Shown piece after piece: positions 1 to 7,086 of a stretch of 41,465 nucleotides of DNA. Where the stretch lies: the NCBI GenBank assembly GCA_005878835.1, contig VBMV01000071.1, positions 1 to 41,465 of the forward strand. Reading direction: 5' to 3'. Within the stretch, counting starts at the first letter, position 1. Each line of letters opens with the position of its first letter. Below the pieces are notes generated by a model, which saw only the letters and a list, made by a program, of their open reading frames with translations, searched no databases and was not told the DNA's origin. A program made the translations under genes and the position numbers. This DNA is from Gammaproteobacteria bacterium (GTDB lineage: Bacteria > Pseudomonadota > Gammaproteobacteria > Steroidobacterales > Steroidobacteraceae).

Positions 1-1073
1 CTCTGATCGAAGGGCCCGCCGAGGGCTGCCGGGACCCCGCCGGTGAAGAAGTAGAGGAGAGACGTGGGGATCGGCCGGAAATCGAAGGCGTCTCCGGTGT
101 CGATCTCCTTGGTGCGGTTGTAGTCCGACACCGCCGTGAGCGTGCCGCCCCCCAGGCTGTAATCGAGCTTGAGCGCGACATCCGTCACGTCGCGGGTGTC
201 CGTGCCCAGGTTGTTGTTCTGGATCGGGCTCGTGACGTCGTTGGCGTTCGGCGGCGTGCTGAAATCGCTGAAGACGCTCGCTTCGTTGGCACGCGGAATG
301 ATGTAGTAGTAGGCGGTCGTCTCGGCGCGCTCGCGAAACGCCCGCAGGTCCGCGGACCACTGCTCGGAGGGTTTCCACAGCAGCCGCAGGCGCCCGGAGT
401 AATCCCGATACGGGTCCGCCTTGCGGTTCAGGTAACTGTTCTCCCGATAGCCGTCAGTGTCGTAGTAGTTGAGCGAGGCGCGATACTTCAGCGTTCCGGC
501 CGAGTCGATCGGGCCGCTGACGGCCACCTGGGCCTTCTCGGACACCCCGTTGCCCACGCCGACCCTCGCGGCACCTGAGAAGTGATCGGAAGGATCCACG
601 GTGTGAATGAGGATCGCGCCGCCGATGGCATTGCGACCGTACAAGGCGCCCTGCGGACCCTTCAGCACCTCGATCTCCCGAATGTCGGTGAGCTCCTGGT
701 CGAACTGGTAGGGATTGGTCTCGAGCACCCCGTCGACCAGCACCGCGACCGACGGCTCGCTGTTGCGCGCCTGGGAGATGCCGCGGATGGTGATGAAGGA
801 GTTGCCGACGTTCTGCACCTCGACCAGGGTCATGTTCGGGACCATCGCGACGAAGTCGCGGGGCGATTCGATTCCCGCCGCCTCGATCGCCTGCTGGGTA
901 AAGACGTTTTCGGTCACCGGCACGTTCTGGATCGTCTCATCGCGCTTGCGCGCCGTGACCACCACTTCTTCGAGTGCCGTGGCCTGGCTTTGGCCCCAGG
1001 CGGGGGCGCTGAATACGGCTGCACCTGCCAAGGCCGCCAGGAACGGAAAGTCTCTGCGCAACGCTGCGAACAT
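1..1073 (-). CDS. TonB-dependent receptor, N-terminal part (truncated by window edge)
   Basis: Outer-membrane receptor that imports a ligand with TonB energy. The visible part starts at ATG 1073, preceded by GGGAG six bases upstream, and runs off the left edge, so only the signal peptide, plug and start of the barrel are present. The protein begins MFAALRRDFPFLAALAGAAV, a signal peptide, followed by a TonB-box-like EEVVVTARKRDE. Plug-domain hallmarks follow: ITIRGIS, VLVDGV and IEVLKGPQGALYGRNAIGGAI. The gene starts 23 bases after the MetE-like gene stops, on the same strand, so it is most likely the last visible gene of the catabolic operon and imports the operon's substrate. The plug style resembles receptors abundant in sphingomonads and related oligotrophs. 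The ligand cannot be told from the sequence. Confidence 0.9.
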   Translation of the reverse strand, partial: MFAALRRDFPFLAALAGAAVFSAPAWGQSQATALEEVVVTARKRDETIQNVPVTENVFTQQAIEAAGIESPRDFVAMVPNMTLVEVQNVGNSFITIRGISQARNSEPSVAVLVDGVLETNPYQFDQELTDIREIEVLKGPQGALYGRNAIGGAILIHTVDPSDHFSGAARVGVGNGVSEKAQVAVSGPIDSAGTLKYRASLNYYDTDGYRENSYLNRKADPYRDYSGRLRLLWKPSEQWSADLRAFRERAETTAYYYIIPRANEASVFSDFSTPPNANDVTSPIQNNNLGTDTRDVTDVALKLDYSLGGGTLTAVSDYNRTKEIDTGDAFDFRPIPTSLLYFFTGGVPAALGGPFDQ

Positions 1074-1096
1074 GTGAGCTCCCTGTGTATTGATTG

Positions 1097-2158
1097 TTAG
1101 GATTTGGCGCCGCCACCCTGCCCCGTCCGCTCGGCCGCGAGCTGCAGTCGCACCATCTGCGCGCCGGCCACCATCGCCTGCAGCTTCCCGAAGGCGACCG
1201 CGCGCGGCAGGTATTTCATGCCGCAATCGGGTGCCACCAGGAGATTCGCCGGATCGACGAAGGGCAGCGCGCGGCGGATCCGGTTCGCCACAACCTCCGG
1301 CGTCTCGACGGTATGGCTGCCCAGGTCAATGACGCCGAGGATGATCTTCTTGCCGGGCAGCGCCTTGAGCACGGCGCAGTCGAGGCTCGACTGCGCGGTC
1401 TCGATCGAGACCTGCGCGCAGCGGCACTGGGCGAGCTCAGGCAGGAACGAATAGCCGGACGGGCGCACGTGAATGATGGCCGCGTAGCCGAAGCAGATGT
1501 GCACGGCCGTGACTCCGGAGATGCCCTCAAGCGCGCGGTTGATCGCGCGCAGGCCGAAGGCACGTGCTTCCTCGGGGCGCGCCTGCATGTAAGGTTCGTC
1601 CATCTGCACCACATCCGCCCCGGCATCGAAGAGATCGCGGATCTCCTCGTTCACGGCGGCCGCATAGTCCATGGCGGCGTGCTCGCGGCTTCCGCCGTAG
1701 TAGTCGATCTGCGCCTGCTGGGCCATCGTGAACGGCCCCGGAACCGTCGCCTTGACGTGGCGCCGGGTGTGACTGCGCAGAAACTCGAGGTCACGCACGC
1801 CGACCGCATGGCGGCGGCGGATCGGCGCGACAACACGCGGCACGGGGTTCGGGTGACCACTGCGATCGAGCGCGGTGCCCGGATTGTCAAGATCGATTCC
1901 ATCGAGGGCGGTCGCGAAGCGGTTGGAGTAGCTCTCGCGCCGTATCTCCCCGTCCGTGATGATGTCGAGACCGGCGTCCTCCTGTGCCTTGATGGCCATG
2001 ATGGTCGCGTCATCCTGCGCCTGCGCCAGGAACGCCTCCGGGACACGCCACAGCTCACGCGCCCGCACCCGCGGCGGGAAGCGAGCGGCGAGGCGCTCGC
2101 GGTCAATCAGCCACTCCGGCTGCGGATAGCTGCCGACGAGCGTAGTTGGAAAGAGCAT
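1097..2158 (-). CDS. MetE-like zinc-dependent methyl/alkyltransferase
   Basis: Resembles the C-terminal catalytic half of cobalamin-independent methionine synthase (UROD/MetE-like barrel), about 353 residues, without the MetE N-terminal half. All four zinc-ligand positions of MetE can be matched: H220 and C222 in VHICFGY, E253 in VSIETAQ and C312 in APDCGM. The family includes core methionine synthases and other thiol alkyltransferases such as epoxyalkane:coenzyme M transferase. A stand-alone copy in a catabolic operon may therefore transfer an alkyl group from the substrate to a thiol or folate rather than make methionine; that is inference. I chose ATG 2158 over an in-frame start at 2218 because GGGGAGA lies just upstream and the longer start would overlap the CoA-transferase gene. 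The upstream gene ends 23 bases away. Confidence 0.85.
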   Translation of the reverse strand: MLFPTTLVGSYPQPEWLIDRERLAARFPPRVRARELWRVPEAFLAQAQDDATIMAIKAQEDAGLDIITDGEIRRESYSNRFATALDGIDLDNPGTALDRSGHPNPVPRVVAPIRRRHAVGVRDLEFLRSHTRRHVKATVPGPFTMAQQAQIDYYGGSREHAAMDYAAAVNEEIRDLFDAGADVVQMDEPYMQARPEEARAFGLRAINRALEGISGVTAVHICFGYAAIIHVRPSGYSFLPELAQCRCAQVSIETAQSSLDCAVLKALPGKKIILGVIDLGSHTVETPEVVANRIRRALPFVDPANLLVAPDCGMKYLPRAVAFGKLQAMVAGAQMVRLQLAAERTGQGGGAKS

Positions 2159-2181
2159 CGCGGTCTCCCCTGTGCGCGCGC

Positions 2182-3351
2182 CTAGCTGGCCAGTGCGCCG
2201 GTCTCGCCGGGGGGCCATGTCGGCCCACCGGCCAGTGCAGCGCGGATCTCCTTGCCGTGCTGATCCAGAAGCGGTGCGGCACTCACCGATTTGGCCCGGC
2301 CGCCGTTGAACTGCAGTGCCGGCCGCACGGCTTGCTTTGCCGAGTGCGGGGCTTCGACCGGCACGACGATGCCGAGATGGCGGATCTGTGGGTCTGTTAC
2401 CACGTCATCGATGCGGTTGACGGGTGCGTAGGGCACGTCATTGGCCTGCAGTCGCTCGATCCAGTGCGACAGCGGCTCGCGCACGAAACGCGCGTCGAGC
2501 TCCAGACGCAGCGCCTCATATTCGGCGATGCGGCGCTCGCGCGGGTTGAAGCGTGGATCACTCGCAAGCTCCGGCGCCCCGAGCGCCGCGACCAGTCCCT
2601 GCCAGAACTTCTCGAGCGACGACAGGTGAATCGCAATCAGCCGCTCGTCTGCTGTGCGCAGGATGTAGGCCTGCGCCAGCCGGGGCCGGTCGGCGGAGGT
2701 CGGAGTCTGTCCGAGTGCGAAGAACGCGGCGAAGGGCTCGACGGCGAAGTGCGCCATCGCTTCCAGCATGGAGACTTCGACGTGACCGCCACGCGCGGTG
2801 CGGCCCCTTTGCACCAGGGCTGCGAGGATGCCCTGTGAGGCATAAAGACCCGTGATTGCATCGGCAAGCGCGGGACCCAGGAACTGTGGTCGGCGGTAGT
2901 CGACTACCACGCTGAGAAACCCGCTGAGCGCCTGCGCGACGGAGTCATAGCTCGGGCGCTCGGCGTACGGGCCGCTCGCGCCGAAGCCGCTGATGGAGCA
3001 GTACACGAGCCGCGGGTTGATTTGCAGCAGTCGTTCGACACCGGCTCCGAGGCGCTCTGCGGTCCCGGGCCGGAAGTTCTGGATGTACACGTCGGCCTCG
3101 CGCATGAGGCGCCGGAAGAGCTCGCAGTCCGCGCTCCGCTTCATATCGAGCGCGACGCTGCGCTTGTTGCGGTTGTAGGCCTGAAAGTGTGGCGAGTACT
3201 GGCCGCCCTGGTAGGCGCGGTACGGGTCCCCCTCGGGGCTCTCGACCTTGATGACGTCCGCGCCGAGGTCCGCCAGCATCATTCCGGCGCAGGGCCCGGT
3301 GATGAACGTGCCCTGCTCGACGACGCGAATGCCCGCCAATGTCGGTTCCAT
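2182..3351 (-). CDS. CaiB/BaiF (class III) CoA-transferase family protein
   Basis: A 389-residue protein of the formyl-CoA transferase family, which moves CoA between carboxylic acids through a covalent Asp-CoA intermediate. The N-terminus reads LAGIRVVEQGTFITGPCAGM, followed by LADLGADVIKVESPEGDPYR and the NRNKRSVALDMK segment typical of the family. The likely catalytic Asp is in LGPALADAITGLYASQG. Length is normal. It sits 15 bases downstream of the lyase-like gene and 23 bases upstream of the MetE-like gene, so the three are very probably co-transcribed. The context suggests it activates the substrate acid as its CoA ester for the lyase-like neighbour; the acid is unknown. Confidence 0.92.
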   Translation of the reverse strand: MEPTLAGIRVVEQGTFITGPCAGMMLADLGADVIKVESPEGDPYRAYQGGQYSPHFQAYNRNKRSVALDMKRSADCELFRRLMREADVYIQNFRPGTAERLGAGVERLLQINPRLVYCSISGFGASGPYAERPSYDSVAQALSGFLSVVVDYRRPQFLGPALADAITGLYASQGILAALVQRGRTARGGHVEVSMLEAMAHFAVEPFAAFFALGQTPTSADRPRLAQAYILRTADERLIAIHLSSLEKFWQGLVAALGAPELASDPRFNPRERRIAEYEALRLELDARFVREPLSHWIERLQANDVPYAPVNRIDDVVTDPQIRHLGIVVPVEAPHSAKQAVRPALQFNGGRAKSVSAAPLLDQHGKEIRAALAGGPTWPPGETGALAS

Positions 3352-3366
3352 AGCTGCGCGGGTGCC

Positions 3367-4179
3367 TCAACCGTCCTTGCTCGGCTTGAAGTCGGGAGGG
3401 GCTTCACCGTCGTAGTTGATCGCCTGCGCCGCGGCGTGCGACATGACGAAGCCGATGGCGCGCTGCTGTTCCTCGAGCAGATGGGCGACGAGCCCCGCGG
3501 TGCGCGCAAGCAGCGGCACACCCTTCAGGGCCAGCAGCGGATAACCGGCATCCAGGAGCACCGCCGGAATCGCTCCGGAGACGTTGAGCGCGAGCGGACG
3601 GCCGATGACTTCCGGCAGGAGCCGCTCGACGACGCGGGCAATCTCCGCGTGGTGCCCCGAGGTATTCGCCTCGACGGCCACCTCGAGCAGGCGCTGTGCG
3701 CGGGGATCACCGCCCCGGTGCAGCGGATGGCCATAGCCAGGGATCGCCTGCTCGGCCTCGCGGTACTCGCGCAGCACCTCGCGGGCCGCCGCCTCGAGTG
3801 AGGCAGCGCTCTTGCCGCGGGCATCGATCTGCGCAAGGAAACGACCCGCGGCCTCAGAAGAGCCGAGGACCACCGACCCGCACCCAAGAATCCCGGCCGC
3901 AACCGCTCCCTGCAGAGCCTCGGGCGCCGCCGCCAGGGTCATGCGGGAGACTTGAACGCTCGGCACCAGCCCGTGTTCGGCGATCGCCACCAGCGTTGCA
4001 TCGAGCACGCGCAGCTGAGCGGGTGTGGGCAACGAACCGGTCACCAGCAGCCAGAAGTGCTCGGTGAAGCTGATCCTGCCGATCAGTTCACGCGTCAGAT
4101 CACGCCCCCGGACGAGGATGGTCTGTTCGTTCGAGGTCGAAATCGCCGAGCTGCGTTGGTCCTGCCGCCCGATCTTCAA
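3367..4179 (-). CDS. Citrate synthase-superfamily protein, citryl-CoA lyase-like
   Basis: A 270-residue, short citrate-synthase-fold protein. Family marks are EHG near residue 69, GYGHPLHRGGDPRA (H151, H154), NVSGAIPAVLLDAG and RTAGLVAHLLEEQ. The usual LHGGA catalytic segment is replaced by ILGCGSVVLGSSEAA, with no His, which fits the citryl-CoA-lyase-like subgroup rather than true citrate synthase. It probably catalyses a retro-aldol or Claisen cleavage of a branched hydroxyacyl-CoA made by the adjacent CoA-transferase; this is inference. The start is TTG at 4179, preceded by GAGGGGG about five bases away. It is the first gene of the minus-strand operon and shares its promoter region with the divergent IclR gene. 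Confidence 0.82.
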   Translation of the reverse strand: MKIGRQDQRSSAISTSNEQTILVRGRDLTRELIGRISFTEHFWLLVTGSLPTPAQLRVLDATLVAIAEHGLVPSVQVSRMTLAAAPEALQGAVAAGILGCGSVVLGSSEAAGRFLAQIDARGKSAASLEAAAREVLREYREAEQAIPGYGHPLHRGGDPRAQRLLEVAVEANTSGHHAEIARVVERLLPEVIGRPLALNVSGAIPAVLLDAGYPLLALKGVPLLARTAGLVAHLLEEQQRAIGFVMSHAAAQAINYDGEAPPDFKPSKDG

Positions 4180-4196
4180 TTGGCCCCCTCAAGTGC

Positions 4197-4213
4197 ATTT
4201 CGCATACCGAAAT
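4197..4213. promoter_or_regulatory. Palindromic operator 1 (ATTTCG-N5-CGAAAT)
   Basis: Reads ATTTCGCATACCGAAAT, with perfect 6-bp inverted arms around a 5-bp spacer. It lies 17 bases upstream of the TTG start of the lyase-like gene. The same arms recur at 4288-4304. The site is most likely bound by the IclR-type regulator encoded next door. A weaker copy (GCGTCG-GTATC-CGAAAC) lies at 4216-4232, centred 19 bases away. Confidence 0.7.
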
Positions 4214-4287
4214 AGGCGTCGGTATCCGAAACAATATACTGGACTTGCCCCTGGACCCTCGTCAAGGCTGCTGCGCGCCCTTCCGAC

Positions 4288-4304
4288 ATTTCGGATATCG
4301 AAAT
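4288..4304. promoter_or_regulatory. Palindromic operator 2 (ATTTCG-N5-CGAAAT)
   Basis: Reads ATTTCGGATATCGAAAT. Both arms are identical to operator 1 and only the spacer differs. It ends 11 bases before the GTG start of the IclR gene, so binding there would also control the regulator itself (autoregulation, inferred). Confidence 0.7.
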
Positions 4305-4315
4305 AGACTGCGTGC

Positions 4316-5125
4316 GTGGCCAAGGGTAGGAAAACGCCGGTGCGTCGTGAGGCGATGGGCGGACTCGCAAAGGGACTCGCCGTGATCCGCGCCTTTTCGC
4401 GCGATCATGCGGCCTTGAGCCTCAGTGACATCGCGCGCAGTGCCCGCATTCCGGCCGCCACGGCACGACGCTGCCTGCTAACGCTGGAGGAGCTCGGCTA
4501 CGTCACGCGCAGCGCGCGTGATTTTCTGCTGCGCCCGAAAGTGCTCGAGCTCGGCGCGGCATACCTGGAATCGATGAATATCGAGCAGATCACCAAGAAT
4601 CACCTCGAAGAGCTGGCACGCAACACGGCCGACTCGGCAGCCCTGTGCGTGCTGGATGGGGTCGAGATCGTCTACATCGCACGCACCTCGGTGCGCACGC
4701 TGCTGCGCCTTGAAGCCCACGTCGGCAGCCGCTTCCCTGCGCACGCCACCTCGACGGGCCGCGTCCTGCTTGCCGGCGTGAGTCCGGAGCGGTTGCACCG
4801 CTATTTCCAGACCGCCAAGCTCGAAGCCCTCACCGAGCGCACCGTCACCGATCCGCAGAAGCTGCGTGCGTTGATCGAGGATTGCCGTCGCAATGGCTAC
4901 GCGGCGGTGGAAGATGAACTTGCCTATGGCGTCATCGCGCTCGCCGTCCCGGTTCTCGACCACCATGGTCGTGTGGTCGCAGCCCTCAACTCATCGAGTC
5001 ATTCACGCCGCACAACCAAGTCCAAGCTGGTGCGCGAACGGTTAGCGATGTTGCAGCAAGTGAGCCGGCAGATTTCTGCGGACCTCGCCACCGTTCCCTG
5101 GCTGTCTTTGAGCGCACAGATCTAG
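4316..5125 (+). CDS. IclR-family transcriptional regulator (PcaR/PcaU/PobR-like)
   Basis: A 269-residue regulator with an N-terminal winged helix-turn-helix and a C-terminal effector-binding domain. The stretch GLAKGLAVIRAFSRDHAALS, then LSDIARSARIPAATARRCLLTLEELGYV, resembles the PcaR/PcaU/PobR branch, which governs aromatic acid catabolism. The effector domain carries ARTSVRTLLRLEAHVGSRFPAHATSTGRVLL, typical of the family. GTG 4316 gives the longest protein; ATG 4355 (residue 14) is an alternative and still keeps the whole HTH. It is divergent from the lyase/CoA-transferase/MetE-like operon with palindromic operators between them, so it very likely regulates that operon and the hydrolase-WrbA pair downstream. 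Confidence 0.93.
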   Translation: MAKGRKTPVRREAMGGLAKGLAVIRAFSRDHAALSLSDIARSARIPAATARRCLLTLEELGYVTRSARDFLLRPKVLELGAAYLESMNIEQITKNHLEELARNTADSAALCVLDGVEIVYIARTSVRTLLRLEAHVGSRFPAHATSTGRVLLAGVSPERLHRYFQTAKLEALTERTVTDPQKLRALIEDCRRNGYAAVEDELAYGVIALAVPVLDHHGRVVAALNSSSHSRRTTKSKLVRERLAMLQQVSRQISADLATVPWLSLSAQI

Positions 5126-5193
5126 TCCCGCAAGCCTCGGAGCGGGTGCGCTTGACGACCGTCAGGTGAGACCGTAGCCTGAGTGCGAAAAAT

Positions 5194-5210
5194 TTTTCGC
5201 TATTCGAATT
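5194..5210. promoter_or_regulatory. Candidate third operator before the hydrolase gene
   Basis: Reads TTTTCGCTATTCGAATT. Each 6-base arm matches five of six bases of the ATTTCG/CGAAAT arms found twice in the divergent promoter, and the 5-base spacer is the same length. It lies 19 bases before the hydrolase start, suggesting that the hydrolase and quinone reductase belong to the same IclR regulon. Confidence 0.5.
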
Positions 5211-5229
5211 TCGGGCTAATTTCGGGCTT

Positions 5230-6075
5230 ATGCTGGCAACGAGCGCAGCGAGGAATCTGGCGACGCACCCTGTAGACCAGTACCTCACGGTGGAAGACGC
5301 GCGTCTGCGCTTCCGAGACGAGGGCGCAGGTGCTGCGGTCATACTCCTGCACGGCTGGACCCTGGACCTCGAAATGTGGGATCCGCAGGTCGCGAGGCTG
5401 CGGCAGGCGTACCGCCTGGTGCGCGTGGATAGGCGCGGTCACGGATTCTCGAGCGGCACGCCCTCAACAGCACGCGATGCGACTGACGTTGCCGCCCTTT
5501 GTCACCATCTCGGGCTGATCCGGGTCGCGGTCATCGGCATGTCGCAGGGGGCGCGTACTGCCCTTGCTTTCGCCGGCGGCGCGCCCGAGCGCGTGGACGC
5601 CGTCATTCTCGACGGACCGCCCTCCTTCGAGCTTGCCCCCGCCGACGAGGACGTGCCATTCGAGCACTTGCGAACCGTCGCGCGCACGCGCGGCATGGCC
5701 GCCTTTCGGCGCGAATGGCTGCGCCATCCGCTTACCCGACTGCGCACTGCGGATCCGCAGATGCGCGCTCGTCTCATCGCGATGATCGAGCGGTTCGCAG
5801 GCAACGAGTTCACCGATTCCCCGCTCGACTCGGACGTGCTTTCGGTACCGGCGCTGCCGCGGTCATCGAACGCGCCAGCATTGGTGCTCAGCGGCGAGCT
5901 CGACGTGCCGCGCCGGGTTCAGTGCGCCGATCGCCTGAGCGTGCAGCTGCCGCGCGCCGAGCGGGCCGTGATCACCGGCGCCGGCCATCTGCCCAATCTC
6001 GACCGGCCGGACGAGTACACCGAAACATGCCGCGCCTTTCTGAACCGGCACACGCGGGCGCGCAGCACGCCCTGA
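5230..6075 (+). CDS. Alpha/beta-fold hydrolase
   Basis: A 281-residue alpha/beta hydrolase. The oxyanion segment LLHGWTLD is at about residue 41. The nucleophile elbow GMSQGA gives Ser105, the acid is probably Asp225 in SGELDVP, and the base His253 is in GAGHLPN. VDRRGHGFSSG is typical of esterase and C-C hydrolase members. It could hydrolyse an ester, lactone or ring-cleavage product; the sequence does not decide. It lies about 100 bases after the IclR gene behind a candidate operator, and nine bases before the WrbA-like gene, with which it forms an operon. No signal peptide is evident, so it should be cytoplasmic. Confidence 0.88.
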   Translation: MLATSAARNLATHPVDQYLTVEDARLRFRDEGAGAAVILLHGWTLDLEMWDPQVARLRQAYRLVRVDRRGHGFSSGTPSTARDATDVAALCHHLGLIRVAVIGMSQGARTALAFAGGAPERVDAVILDGPPSFELAPADEDVPFEHLRTVARTRGMAAFRREWLRHPLTRLRTADPQMRARLIAMIERFAGNEFTDSPLDSDVLSVPALPRSSNAPALVLSGELDVPRRVQCADRLSVQLPRAERAVITGAGHLPNLDRPDEYTETCRAFLNRHTRARSTP

Positions 6076-6084
6076 GGAGTCGCC

Positions 6085-6699
6085 ATGCCAAGGGTTCTGG
6101 TTCTTTACTACAGCAGCTACGGCCACATCGAGGCCATGGCTTACGCGCAGGCTGAAGGCGCCGGCCGTATTGCCGGAGCGCAGGTGACCGTCAAGCGGGT
6201 TCCCGAACTGACACCGCCCGACGTCGCGCGTGCCGCCGGCTTCAAGCTCGAGCAGAGGGCGCCGCTGGCGCGCCCGGAAGAGCTGGATCAGTACGACCTG
6301 ATTCTGTTCGGCACTCCAACCCGCTTCGGCAACATGGCGGCGCAGATGCGCAACTTCCTCGATCAGACCGGCGCCCTGTGGATGAGCGGCGCACTCGTCG
6401 GCAAGGTCGGCAGCGTTTTTTGCAGCACTGCCAGCCAGCACGGCGGCCAGGAGACGACCATCACCTCCTTCCACAGCACCCTGCTCCACCACGGAATGAT
6501 CGTGGTCGGCCTGCCCTACACGTTCAAGGATCTCGCGACGATGCGCGAGGTGACCGGCGGGACTCCCTACGGCGCGAGCTGTGTAACCGGGACGGGGAGC
6601 GAAACGCGTATGCCGACGGCATTGGAGCTCGAGATGTGTCGCTACCAGGGCGAGCACGTCGCCCGAATCACGGCTCGCCTGGTCTCCGGTTCGGCGTGA
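6085..6699 (+). CDS. wrbA: NAD(P)H:quinone oxidoreductase, WrbA-like flavoprotein
   Basis: A 204-residue flavodoxin-fold protein that reduces quinones by two electrons using FMN and NAD(P)H. The FMN phosphate loop appears as [14 protein letters not shown]. The WrbA signature segments [20 protein letters not shown] and [15 protein letters not shown] follow, then [12 protein letters not shown]. Length is typical of WrbA. The start is ATG 6085, preceded by GAGGAG. It is co-transcribed with the hydrolase, so here it may handle quinone or hydroquinone intermediates of the catabolic pathway; that part is inferred from context. Confidence 0.93.
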   Translation: MPRVLVLYYSSYGHIEAMAYAQAEGAGRIAGAQVTVKRVPELTPPDVARAAGFKLEQRAPLARPEELDQYDLILFGTPTRFGNMAAQMRNFLDQTGALWMSGALVGKVGSVFCSTASQHGGQETTITSFHSTLLHHGMIVVGLPYTFKDLATMREVTGGTPYGASCVTGTGSETRMPTALELEMCRYQGEHVARITARLVSGSA

Positions 6700-6884
6700 C
6701 GGGTGCTACCAGATTTTCGAGCAAATGGCCGCATGAGCCACAAAAGACCGTAGCCACCCGGCGACCGGGATCGTGAGGCAGTGCACAAGTCCGCAAGATC
6801 GGTACTTGTCGCAGCTTGCTGTCGCAACTTGATGACGGGTTGCGCCAATGACACGGGATGTCCCAGCGCGTAGCATGCTCCCCG

Positions 6885-6976
6885 TACTCGAAGGGCAAAC
6901 CCGTCGTGAGGCGGGGACGCAAAGCTTCCGGTCTTGAGAGCCTAATCGGCTCGTGAAGACAGCGGGGTTGCCGGCA
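6885..6976 (+). ncRNA. Cyclic-di-GMP-I (GEMM-I) riboswitch
   Basis: The sequence carries the conserved GEMM-I elements in order: GGGCAAACC at 6893-6901, a hairpin CCCGTC-GTGA-GGCGGG with a GNRA loop, GGGACGCAAAGC at about 6914-6925, CCGGTCT, a variable stem (GAGCCTAATCGGCTC), then AGACAGCGGGGTTGCCGG at 6957-6974. The order and wording closely match the Vibrio cholerae Vc2 aptamer. It lies in the leader of the Ig-repeat lipoprotein gene, about 110 bases before its start. No T-rich intrinsic terminator follows, so control may be on translation; a CAGCC/GGCTG pairing near 7051-7067 could belong to the expression platform. Boundaries are approximate. The rest of the 6700-7086 interval shows no gene. 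Confidence 0.93.
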
Positions 6977-7086
6977 GCGCGCAATGTCTACGGTGGCGCG
7001 CGTCGTCAGTTCTCTGGTGTTGTCTCTACGCTCTCACTGATCGCGCTCTGCAGCCCGCAGCTGGCTGTCAACAGGGTGGGTCGTGC

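Noticed and set aside
6757-6769. CCCGG-CGA-CCGGG hairpin after the WrbA-like gene as an intrinsic terminator
   Set aside because: The stem is only five pairs and no T-run follows.
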